Source: JAXLVB01 sp046329195 (lineage in GTDB: Bacteria; Bacteroidota; Bacteroidia; Cytophagales; Spirosomataceae). Taken from it: 64,000 nt of DNA. Below are positions 43,166 to 51,102 of this stretch, piece by piece. Location of the stretch: NCBI GenBank assembly GCA_046329195.1, contig JAXLVB010000003.1, forward strand, positions 682,001 through 746,000. The letters run 5' to 3'. A program made the position numbers and the translations under genes. Numbering within the stretch: position 1 is the stretch's first letter; each line of letters begins with the position of its first letter. The notes under the pieces are model-generated. The model saw only the letters and a list, made by a program, of their open reading frames with translations. It ran no database searches and was not told the DNA's origin.

Positions 43166-43313
43166 ACCGTGCCTTTTTCGTGCTGAACAACGGCTTCTTC
43201 AAACATCATTTTGAACTTTGTAAGCGTTTTCAAAGTTAGAACCATTGGTAGGGTGTATTTCATACTCCTTACACAAACTCCATTTACAAGAGTACACCAG
43301 TACGACCTTACTC

Positions 43314-44858
43314 ATGACTTCACAAACGTTTCGCCTCGAAGACACCCACCAGTTCTCGAAGCTCTTTTTAGATTTCATTAACAAACGTCCCGAACTTCAA
43401 CCTTATTTTAGTAATTATCCTGATTTACAAGGTTTTACCCAACAACTACAAGTAAAATCATTTGACATAACCAAGCGTAAGGTCTTAGTTGACACCCTTC
43501 AGCAACAGTACGCCAACACTCCGAATCCTCCTGATTTTAGTATCCTACTCGACGAAAAAACCTTTACCGTCACCACTGGGCACCAACTCAACTTGTTTAC
43601 AGGGCCACTGTATGTGATTTATAAGTTGGTCACCGCTATCAATCTGGCAAAGCAACTCAAAGCAGCGTATCCTGACTACAACTTTGTACCTGTACATTGG
43701 CTTGCCACCGAAGACCATGATTTTCAGGAAATTAATCATTTCTCACTCTTTGGTAAAACCTATGAATGGACAACTGAGCAAAAAGGAGCTGTAGGTCGTT
43801 TCCAACTTGATGATTTCGGAACCTTCTTGAATGAACTTCCAGAAAAACCAGCCGTTTTTATGGAGGCTTACACACAACAAGCTACCCTTGCTGGTGCTGC
43901 CCGAGCGTATGTACACCAGCTTTTTGGTCATGAAGGCTTGATTTGCTTAGATGGCGACGCTCGTGGGCTCAAAGCACTGTTTGCTCCTGTTATCAAGGAC
44001 GAATTACTGCATCAAACCGCCTTCGATTTAGTCAATCAACAGTCAACACGGTTAGAATCAATTGGGTACAAGACTCAGGTTTCGCCACGAGAAATCAACT
44101 TGTTTTATCTCTGCGATGGCTTCAGAGAGCGCCTTATCAAAGAAGACGGCGTGTTCAAATCTCTTCATTCTGATTACGTTTTTTCAGAAAATGAAATCAT
44201 TCAACTTGTTGATAATGAACCAGAAAGCTTTTCACCCAATGTAATTTTGAGAGGGTTATATCAAGAAAGCATCTTACCTAATATTGCCTACATAGGTGGC
44301 CCTGCCGAAGTAGCGTATTGGTTACAGTTAAAGCCTATTTTTGACTACCACGGCGTTCCTTTCCCCATTATAATGCCTCGGAATTTTGCCTTGTACATCA
44401 ATGCAGCTTCGTCGAAACGTATGGACAAATTGGGGGTAAATATTCGTGATTTATTTGCTGACGAAGTCAGTCTTCGCAAAAGTTTTGTAGAGCGCAACGC
44501 CACCAATTCTCTCAGCTTGGAGGCAGAATGTTCGCAACTCGATCAATTGTTCCAACAAGTCTTAGGAAAGGCCATCAAGGTGGACAAAACGCTTGAGGCT
44601 GTTGTCAATGGCGAAAAGCAAAAAATGTTGAACGCTTTAGAAAACTTAGAAAAGCGTCTCAAAAAAGCCGAAGAACGCAATCAGGAAACTGAAGTAAATC
44701 AGCTACTGGCACTCAAACAAAAGCTTTTCCCTGGCGGAGGACTCCAAGAACGTTCGGATAATTTTCTAAATTTTTATCTGAACAATCCTGACTTCTTAAC
44801 ACAGCTTTTAACGACCTTCGATGCCCTTGATTTTTCGTTTTATGTATTGACAGAGTGA
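43314..44858 (+). CDS. bshC: Bacillithiol synthase
   Basis: A 514-aa protein that adds cysteine to GlcN-malate in bacillithiol synthesis. ATG 43314 (MTSQTFRLEDTHQFSKLF) is used; the frame extends to 43245 but those residues are unlike the family. Family features: VTTGHQLNLFTGPLYVIYK (about 90-108), VHWLATEDHDFQEINH, YIGGPAEVAYWLQLK and a long coiled coil near the end (MLNALENLEKRLKKAEERNQ). Presence implies bacillithiol as a low-molecular-weight thiol. Convergent with crtB, 7 bp apart. Confidence 0.94.
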   Translation: MTSQTFRLEDTHQFSKLFLDFINKRPELQPYFSNYPDLQGFTQQLQVKSFDITKRKVLVDTLQQQYANTPNPPDFSILLDEKTFTVTTGHQLNLFTGPLYVIYKLVTAINLAKQLKAAYPDYNFVPVHWLATEDHDFQEINHFSLFGKTYEWTTEQKGAVGRFQLDDFGTFLNELPEKPAVFMEAYTQQATLAGAARAYVHQLFGHEGLICLDGDARGLKALFAPVIKDELLHQTAFDLVNQQSTRLESIGYKTQVSPREINLFYLCDGFRERLIKEDGVFKSLHSDYVFSENEIIQLVDNEPESFSPNVILRGLYQESILPNIAYIGGPAEVAYWLQLKPIFDYHGVPFPIIMPRNFALYINAASSKRMDKLGVNIRDLFADEVSLRKSFVERNATNSLSLEAECSQLDQLFQQVLGKAIKVDKTLEAVVNGEKQKMLNALENLEKRLKKAEERNQETEVNQLLALKQKLFPGGGLQERSDNFLNFYLNNPDFLTQLLTTFDALDFSFYVLTE

Positions 44859-44865
44859 TGATTTC

Positions 44866-45693
44866 TTACATAAACTGAAACTTCAGATACGTTTGACCCA
44901 ACAGGATAAATTTCTGAAAATCAGGCACTCGTATGCGCTCTTTCAAGATTCGAGAAGCAGGGACACCTTTGATTTTGTCGAATAAGCGTAAGTAATAACA
45001 ATACGCCAAATATACCCCCATACGGGCTCCTTTGGGGAGGCGAATAATGCCCTCGTAGGCAGCGTCGAAGTCGGCTTGGATGTCGGCTTCGATTTGTTTT
45101 TTTACATCTTTAGTAAAGGCCTCGAAGTTGACACCCGGAAAATACACCCGTCCTCGTTCTTCAAAGTCACTTTTGACATCACGCAAGAAATTTACTTTTT
45201 GGAAGGCTGCCCCTAAGCGGCGTGCCGGCTCTTTGAGTTGTTGATACTGGGTGTCGTTGCCTTCACAGAAAATCCGCAGACACATCAGCCCCACCACTTC
45301 GGCTGAGCCATAAATATATTCCTCGTATCCCGACTGATTATAGTCTGTTTTGCTCAAGTCCATTTCCATACTATGCAAAAAAGCCTCAATAAGGTCATGC
45401 TCGATGTGGTATTGATTCACTACCAACTGAAACGAATGAAGTACAGGATTTAGGCTGATTTTCTCGGAAATAGCTTGATAGGTATCCGCTTTGAAGCGAC
45501 TGAGCAACTCTTCTTTGTTGGCATTGTGAAACGTATCTACTATCTCGTCGGCGTACCGCACAAAACCATATACCGCAAAAATCGGATAGTGATATTTTTT
45601 GGCTAATGTTTTGATTCCCAGCGTAAAAGAAGTGCTGTAGTGTTCAGTGATGAGCTTGCTGCACTCAAAGGTAGTTCTGGTGAATAAGTCCAT
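44866..45693 (-). CDS. crtB: Phytoene synthase
   Basis: Condenses two geranylgeranyl diphosphates head to head to phytoene. 275 aa. The two aspartate-rich motifs are visible: YADEIVDTFH (DxxxD) and NFLRDVKSDFEERGRVYFP. Length fits the family. It lies 55 nt after crtI on the same strand; together they make lycopene or a shorter desaturated product. No cyclase or ketolase gene is in view. Confidence 0.94.
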   Translation of the reverse strand: MDLFTRTTFECSKLITEHYSTSFTLGIKTLAKKYHYPIFAVYGFVRYADEIVDTFHNANKEELLSRFKADTYQAISEKISLNPVLHSFQLVVNQYHIEHDLIEAFLHSMEMDLSKTDYNQSGYEEYIYGSAEVVGLMCLRIFCEGNDTQYQQLKEPARRLGAAFQKVNFLRDVKSDFEERGRVYFPGVNFEAFTKDVKKQIEADIQADFDAAYEGIIRLPKGARMGVYLAYCYYLRLFDKIKGVPASRILKERIRVPDFQKFILLGQTYLKFQFM

Positions 45694-45748
45694 TTTTATG
45701 GGTTTTAGGAGGTAGTTTTTGGTAGATTCGCTTCGTTGTGGTTAAATC

Positions 45749-47227
45749 CTATTGGTTTATTTCTTTTTCTACTTCGCCCGCTACCACTAAGCCCGAAATC
45801 AGCGAAGGCGGCACACCCGGCCCTGGCACCGTTAATTGACCAGTGTAGTACAAATTAGCAACTTTTTTGTTTTTTAGACTAGGCTTCAAAAGCGCCGTTT
45901 GCATCAGCGTATTAGCCAAGCCATACGCATTACCTTTGAACGCATGGTAGTCGGCTTTGAAATCGTGGTGCGCATAGCTTCGCTTATACACCACATGCGA
46001 GCGGATGTCGTGCCCTACATAACGTTCCAAACGCTCCATAATCAGATGATAGTAACGCTCACGAGTGGCTTCATCGTCGGTCAAATCAGGGGCTACGGGT
46101 ATCAACAAAAACAAGTTTTCACAGCCTTCTGGAGCAATACTCGGGTCTGTTTTGGAGGGCGCCGACGCATAAAACAAGGGCTTAGTTGGCCACTTAGGTT
46201 CGGTATAGATTTCGTGCGAATGAAGGCTAAAATCTTCGTCAAAAAACAAATTATGATGAATCAGCTTATCTACTCGCCGATTGACTCCCAAATAAAATAA
46301 CAACGACGACGGTGCCATCACTCGCTTATCCCAGTAGTCGTCTGAGTAGTTTCGATACGCTGGGTCAAGCAAGTTGGTTTCAACGTGGTGGTAGTCTGCA
46401 CTGGCCACAATGGCATCAGCCTCAAACCGGTCTGTTTGAGTAAGTACCTGTTTTACTGTTCCTTTTTGTACGTCGAGTCGTTGCACGTGCTGGTTATACG
46501 CAATCTTTACCCCTTTCTCTTCGGCCAGTGCTACCATCGCTTTCACAATCTCGTGCATCCCCTGCATGGGGTACCAAGTGCCCATCTGAATCTCGGCATA
46601 GTTCATCAGGCTATACATGGCGGGGGTATTTTGCGAGATAGCCCCCAAAAACAAAATGGGGAATTCCATGAGTTTCAGTAGTTTGTCATTTTTGAAAAAC
46701 TTCCGAACGTGCGTGTGAAACGACTGAAACACATCTAGCCGAACGACATCTATCAATAGTTTGAGGCTTAAAAACTCCGAAACCCGGCGGCTAGGCTTCC
46801 AAACAAAATTATGAATACCAACGTCGTATTTATAGGCAGCTTGGCTCAAAAACTCCCGAAAACGAGGCGTAACACCCACTTCCATTTGTTCAAACAGCTC
46901 TTCCAGGCGCTCAATGCTGGCAGGCAGTTGGATGGTTTCGTTCCCTTCAAAAATAACGGCATACGAAGGATCTAGACGCACCAGCTGGTAATAATCAGAA
47001 GGTTTCTTGCCAAATTGTGCAAAATAATGCTCAAATACATCGGGCATCCAATACCAACTTGGCCCCATATCAAACCGAAATCCCTCCGCCTCAAACACCC
47101 GAGCTCGTCCTCCTGGTGTGCTGTTTTTTTCGAGAATAGTTACGTCGAATCCTTTGTCGGCCAAGGCCGTAGCCGCTGCCAAACCTGAAAATCCCGAACC
47201 AATCACAATGATTTTTTTTGCTGCCAT
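45749..47227 (-). CDS. crtI: Phytoene desaturase (CrtI type)
   Basis: A 492-aa FAD enzyme introducing double bonds into phytoene. The N-terminal dinucleotide motif KIIVIGSGFSGLAAATALA and the nearby ILEKNSTPGGRARVFE are intact; the C-terminal signature is GQLTVPGPGVPPSLISG. First gene of the crtI-crtB operon. The -7 box TATCTTTG ends 5 nt before the ATG, as in hemE, so the message is probably leaderless. Confidence 0.95.
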   Translation of the reverse strand: MAAKKIIVIGSGFSGLAAATALADKGFDVTILEKNSTPGGRARVFEAEGFRFDMGPSWYWMPDVFEHYFAQFGKKPSDYYQLVRLDPSYAVIFEGNETIQLPASIERLEELFEQMEVGVTPRFREFLSQAAYKYDVGIHNFVWKPSRRVSEFLSLKLLIDVVRLDVFQSFHTHVRKFFKNDKLLKLMEFPILFLGAISQNTPAMYSLMNYAEIQMGTWYPMQGMHEIVKAMVALAEEKGVKIAYNQHVQRLDVQKGTVKQVLTQTDRFEADAIVASADYHHVETNLLDPAYRNYSDDYWDKRVMAPSSLLFYLGVNRRVDKLIHHNLFFDEDFSLHSHEIYTEPKWPTKPLFYASAPSKTDPSIAPEGCENLFLLIPVAPDLTDDEATRERYYHLIMERLERYVGHDIRSHVVYKRSYAHHDFKADYHAFKGNAYGLANTLMQTALLKPSLKNKKVANLYYTGQLTVPGPGVPPSLISGLVVAGEVEKEINQ

Positions 47228-47232
47228 ATCCC

Positions 47233-47240
47233 CAAAGATA
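47233..47240 (-). promoter_or_regulatory. -7 box of crtI, next to the start codon
   Basis: TATCTTTG on the minus strand, exact TAnnTTTG; 5 nt separate its G from the ATG at 47227. No -33 TTTG is seen. Confidence 0.5.
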
Positions 47241-47508
47241 CATTTATTCTGAATAAGTAGTCATGGGTCGCTTGTTATCTGTGGTTGTTCATCGTAATTA
47301 TTTACGAATCAAAAAATTGAAAACAATCTAACGCTTTCCAAGCTACGTTTCAATTGATAGTTATCTACTTGCTACAACTAAGAATTCGCATGGAGGGTTT
47401 GCTTGTTGTGGTTTTTATCGTTGTAGCGATACCCCCTCTTGACTCAACCTATTGCTTGAGTACTTAACCAGTCTTCTTTGCAAAATGTTTTTTTGAAAGT
47501 ACTACCAA

Positions 47509-47533
47509 CAAAAAAGCCGAGGAACTCTCCTCG
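47509..47533 (-). terminator. Terminator downstream of the sigma factor gene
   Basis: Minus-strand CGAGGA-GAGT-TCCTCG, then GC and TTTTTT. It lies 155 nt past the sigma factor stop. Confidence 0.7.
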
Positions 47534-47687
47534 ACCCTTTGCAACCTTCTTCTGTTAACCAAAAAACTAATTGTTTGTATGATGAATTTTCGATTGGATG
47601 CCTTCTGTGAGAGGGATGACTTGCCTAAAGCTATGCCGTACATAACTTCAATTTAAAAACACACAAACTGCTCAAAATGTTTAGGAA

Positions 47688-48200
47688 TTAATTCAAATGC
47701 GCATACATCACTAGCTTGTCTTTAAGCTCTTTGCGGGCAATGTGAATGCGATTTTTGACCGTTCCGATTGGGATGTTGAGTTTTTGAGCAATTTCATGAT
47801 ATTTAAAACCTCTATAATACATCATGAACGGGGCACGATATACCTCTTCTAAAGAACTAAGGGCTTTGTTGATATCTTCGAGTGCAAAAGCCGAAAATGC
47901 TAAGTTATCGGTGCTACTCTCTAACGAATTGATGTAGTGCAGATTATCCGAATTATCAATGAAGGTATTCTTCCGAATCATACGTTGATAATTGGTAATA
48001 AAGGTATTTTTCATAATCGTGTACAACCAAGCTTTTAGGTTAGTGCCATCTGAGTACTTGTCACGATTGGTAAATGCCTTCAAAAGGGTGTCCTGTAATA
48101 AGTCGTTGGCATCTTCAGAGTCTTTGGTAAGACGCATGGCAAAAGGCTTCAACGATTTTGACATTTTAGCAATACTATATGTGAATTCAACAGCAGTCAT
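47688..48200 (-). CDS. RNA polymerase sigma factor, ECF type
   Basis: A 170-aa sigma-70 protein. Region 2: DSEDANDLLQDTLLKAF with TNLKAWLYTIMKNTFITNYQ; region 4: LSSLEEVYRAPFMMYYRG, KYHEIAQKLNIPIGTVKNRI (helix-turn-helix). Group members of this length are conserved in Cytophagales, and often sit near carotenoid genes, as here. There is no anti-sigma gene adjacent. The promoter region upstream (48220-48415) is full of GTTTGTTTAA-like motifs. Confidence 0.9.
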   Translation of the reverse strand: MTAVEFTYSIAKMSKSLKPFAMRLTKDSEDANDLLQDTLLKAFTNRDKYSDGTNLKAWLYTIMKNTFITNYQRMIRKNTFIDNSDNLHYINSLESSTDNLAFSAFALEDINKALSSLEEVYRAPFMMYYRGFKYHEIAQKLNIPIGTVKNRIHIARKELKDKLVMYAHLN

Positions 48201-48230
48201 AAGTAAAAAAGGTTTTTAGTTTTTGTTTAA

Positions 48231-48238
48231 CAAACATA
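48231..48238 (-). promoter_or_regulatory. -7 box of the sigma factor gene
   Basis: TATGTTTG on the minus strand, exact TAnnTTTG, 30 nt before the ATG. Confidence 0.45.
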
Positions 48239-48285
48239 GTTATTAATTAAACAAACTTCCAAATATTTTTTTAAGATTTTTCAAA

Positions 48286-48407
48286 AAAAGTTAAACAAAC
48301 TTTGTGGCTTAATGCACAATACCTCTAAAAGTGGTCATAAACACAGGAAATAATGCTATTCTGTTAAACATATTTACATATCCCTGTTTTTAGTTTGTTT
48401 AACTTTT
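48286..48407. repeat. Distant 16-bp inverted repeat with GTTTGTTTAA motifs
   Basis: AAAAGTTAAACAAACT (48286-48301) and its exact reverse complement (48392-48407). Related motifs lie at about 48224-48236, 48246-48256 and 48363-48369. Confidence 0.55.
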
Positions 48408-48450
48408 ATTCAACGTATATTCATTTTTTATTTTACAAAAATAGGCTTTT

Positions 48451-48482
48451 TGCAATAGTGTTGCACAAAACACTTACCTTTG
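48451..48482 (+). promoter_or_regulatory. Operator and -7 box of the TonB receptor gene
   Basis: TGCAA-TAGTG-TTGCA (48451-48465), identical over 15 bp to the site at 60674-60688, followed by TACCTTTG (48475-48482), an exact -7 match. The -33 spacing is poor (TTTTTG 22 bp away). Confidence 0.7.
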
Positions 48483-48518
48483 TGTATGGTTTTAGAATGT
48501 GTCTTATTTACGAAGTCA

Positions 48519-50870
48519 ATGAACATTCGGTTTTTGTTGAATTCCTTACGGTTTGTGTGGGTGAGTGGGTTAGTTTGTCTGTCGGGTATTAGTTATGCTC
48601 AACAGCCTACTTGTAACTGCCAAGTAGTAGGCCGCATCAGCGACCACGACAGCAAGCAAGTGGTTGTAGGGGCAGCAGTGTATATCAAGGAGTTAAACAA
48701 GGTCGCTACTTCGGATTCAACGGGGCGATACGTGCTACGCAACCTTTGCCAAGGCCGGTACACGCTTATTTGTACGTTGCTTGGCTTTAAAGAAAAACGG
48801 ATTCAGCTTGACATCAACCACTCACAAGAAAGTCAAGACATCCATCTCGAAGACGATGACGTCCATTTGCAAGATGTAGTGATTTCGGCCCAAAAGATAG
48901 AATCGCCAACCCAAGCCAGGGCGAGTCTTTCGGGAGAACAGTTGAACCAGACTCGTGGGCAAACATTGGGCGAAGCCCTCAAAAGTATCGCAGGCGTGAC
49001 GTCGTTGCAGACGGGAAGTACCATCTCGAAGCCCATTATTCATGGGATGCACTCGAATCGGGTACTTATTCTGAACAACGGCGTGCGCCAAGAAGGGCAA
49101 CAATGGGGCGCCGAACATGCGCCAGAGATTGACCCCTTTGTGGCGCAAAAAATTACGGTTCTCAAAGGCGCTGCTGGGGTGCGCTATGGTTCCGATGCCA
49201 TCGGTGGCGTGATTTTGGTAGAACCTTCTGCTTTGCCTGATACGGCGGAGCTTTCGGGCGAGGTCAATTTGGTGGGCTTCTCCAACGGTCGGCAAGGAGT
49301 CATAGCTAGTACACTGCAAGGTGGGGTTGGCCGGTGGAAGGGATTTGGCTGGCGAGCACAAGGTACCTACAAGCGAGGTGGCGACGTTCGCACTGCCACC
49401 TATAACCTACTCAACACGGGCGTAGAAGAAGCCAATTTTTCGTTGACGGCGGGCTATCGTAAGCCTCGTTGGGGTACCGAACTGTACCTGAGTGAGTTTA
49501 GTAGCAACATCGGGATTTTTGCCGGCTCACACATTGGTAATACTACCGACCTCCAACTGGCCATACAGCGTGGTACGCCGTTGCCAGAATACACCCCCGC
49601 ATCGCCCAGCTACACCCTCGACCGTCCGTATCAGGATGTTAGTCATAATTTATTGAAAATCAACTCATTTTGGAGGCCTTCGGCAGGACAAAAACTGACG
49701 CTCACGCTTTCGAGACAATATAATTATCGGGCCGAATATGACATTACTCGACGAAATGTAGGTTACAGTCAGCGATTTCAATTGATTACGCTATTGAGCG
49801 AATTGGTATGGGAGCATAAGCCCATCGCCCAAAACCTCCGAGGGATGATTGGGCTAACGGGTCATTACCAACAAAACATCTCGACAGGTGACCTGCGTCA
49901 GCCCGTCGTGAAAACCGTGTTTATTCCGAACTACGAAAGCAGCAATGGCGGGGTGTTTGTGATAGAACGCTGGGCGAAAGAACGCTGGGAAGTAGAGGCT
50001 GGAATGCGCTTAGACCTGCGCAATTATACGGTATTCCAGAAAGATGTGGCCTTGGTGGCGGATACCAAAGTAAACGTGTTGAAGCAACATTATCAGAACG
50101 TTTCGGGAACGCTGGGGTTACTCTATGAGCTTTCGGATCATCTAACCCTACGGGCTCAAGCGGCCTCAGCGTGGCGAGCCCCTACCATCAACGAGCTATA
50201 TGCTGATGGGGTACATCACGGAGCTGCTGCCTACGAGCAAGGCGACCCTACATTGCAACCCGAAAAGGCGTATAATCTATCGGTGACAGCCGAGTACAGC
50301 ACGACTCATGTAGCTGCTGAACTGCATATTTATCAAAATCATGTCAACAATTACATCTATTTACAGCCGCAAGACTCGCTGAAACTGACCGTACGAGGGG
50401 CGTTTCCGTCGTACAAGTACCGACAGGTAGATGCGGTATTCAGGGGGTTTGATGCTTCGCTGACTTGGGCGTTGTTGCCGTCGCTGGGGCTTACCAGCAA
50501 GTACGCCTTCTTGTACGTGCGTGATGTCCGAAACAATGCGTATTTAGTCGGAATCCCTGCCAATCGCTTGGAAAACAGCTTGAAATATGCGTTTAAAAAA
50601 CGAGGGACCTTTGTAAGCGTGGGGCATTTATTGGTGGCTCAACAAACCCGAGTAGAACCCAACAGCGATTTTGCTCCGCCTCCGCCGGGTTATAACCTGT
50701 GGAATGTGCAGGCCGGAACGACGTTGGCGTTAGGTAAAAAATCATTGCAAGTAGGCTTGAGTATCACTAACTTGCTAAATATTTCGTATCGGGAGTACCT
50801 CAACCGCTTCCGCTATTTTTCAGACGACATGGGGCGGAATGTATCGCTGAGGGTAAAATGGGAGTTTTAG
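48519..50870 (+). CDS. TonB-dependent outer membrane receptor, ZnuD-like
   Basis: A 783-aa protein from ATG 48519 (MNIRFLLNSLRFVWVSGLVC); the open frame runs back to 48480, through the -7 box. After the signal come a carboxypeptidase-like regulatory domain (about 25-110; VVGAAVYIKELNKVATSDST), a plug (residues 125-235: GEALKSIAGVTSLQTG, NGVRQEGQQWGAEHAPEID) and a 22-strand barrel ending ISLRVKWEF-like (VSLRVKWEF). RQEGQQWGAEHAPEID is the plug signature I associate with ZnuD-type zinc/heme receptors. Its operator is shared with the lipoprotein gene at 60753. Confidence 0.9.
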   Translation: MNIRFLLNSLRFVWVSGLVCLSGISYAQQPTCNCQVVGRISDHDSKQVVVGAAVYIKELNKVATSDSTGRYVLRNLCQGRYTLICTLLGFKEKRIQLDINHSQESQDIHLEDDDVHLQDVVISAQKIESPTQARASLSGEQLNQTRGQTLGEALKSIAGVTSLQTGSTISKPIIHGMHSNRVLILNNGVRQEGQQWGAEHAPEIDPFVAQKITVLKGAAGVRYGSDAIGGVILVEPSALPDTAELSGEVNLVGFSNGRQGVIASTLQGGVGRWKGFGWRAQGTYKRGGDVRTATYNLLNTGVEEANFSLTAGYRKPRWGTELYLSEFSSNIGIFAGSHIGNTTDLQLAIQRGTPLPEYTPASPSYTLDRPYQDVSHNLLKINSFWRPSAGQKLTLTLSRQYNYRAEYDITRRNVGYSQRFQLITLLSELVWEHKPIAQNLRGMIGLTGHYQQNISTGDLRQPVVKTVFIPNYESSNGGVFVIERWAKERWEVEAGMRLDLRNYTVFQKDVALVADTKVNVLKQHYQNVSGTLGLLYELSDHLTLRAQAASAWRAPTINELYADGVHHGAAAYEQGDPTLQPEKAYNLSVTAEYSTTHVAAELHIYQNHVNNYIYLQPQDSLKLTVRGAFPSYKYRQVDAVFRGFDASLTWALLPSLGLTSKYAFLYVRDVRNNAYLVGIPANRLENSLKYAFKKRGTFVSVGHLLVAQQTRVEPNSDFAPPPPGYNLWNVQAGTTLALGKKSLQVGLSITNLLNISYREYLNRFRYFSDDMGRNVSLRVKWEF

Positions 50871-51102
50871 AAAAACATATCATTTTTTCTTTTTCGATAA
50901 CTCTTAGAATCAAAAAGGTTATTAGAATCATTCTTTAAATGTACTCTGATTTTGCTACCAAATAAAATCCAAAAAACTCTTGTTTTTATTAAAAAAACTG
51001 TATTTTTACTCTATTATTCAAGCAAAAAATCTCTTCCCACCTTTTTTCTATAATCGTCTGTCTTTCGGTAGTTTATCACGTTGCACTAACCTTTTAAAAA
51101 CC

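Larger units (their letters stand above)
47228..47687. other. 460-bp intergenic stretch
   Basis: No gene seen. It holds the crtI -7 box at one end and a terminator for the sigma factor gene near the middle (47509-47533). A short frame starting near 47650 on the minus strand runs through the terminator and is not considered a gene. Confidence 0.6.
48201..48518. other. Divergent regulatory region, sigma factor / TonB receptor
   Basis: AT-rich, no gene. It holds the sigma -7 box (48231-48238), five motifs of the form AAACAAAC/GTTTGTTT, a 16-bp inverted repeat 90 bp apart (48286-48301 and 48392-48407), and the TGCAA-N5-TTGCA operator with -7 box of the TonB receptor. Confidence 0.65.

Noticed and set aside
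43214..43237. AACTTTG-N10-CAAAGTT repeat with a minus-strand -7 box
   Set aside because: No minus-strand gene follows and the repeat sits before bshC without a promoter match; kept as chance.
47530..47655. Short minus-strand frame after the sigma factor gene
   Set aside because: It crosses the terminator hairpin at 47518-47533 and has no recognisable features.
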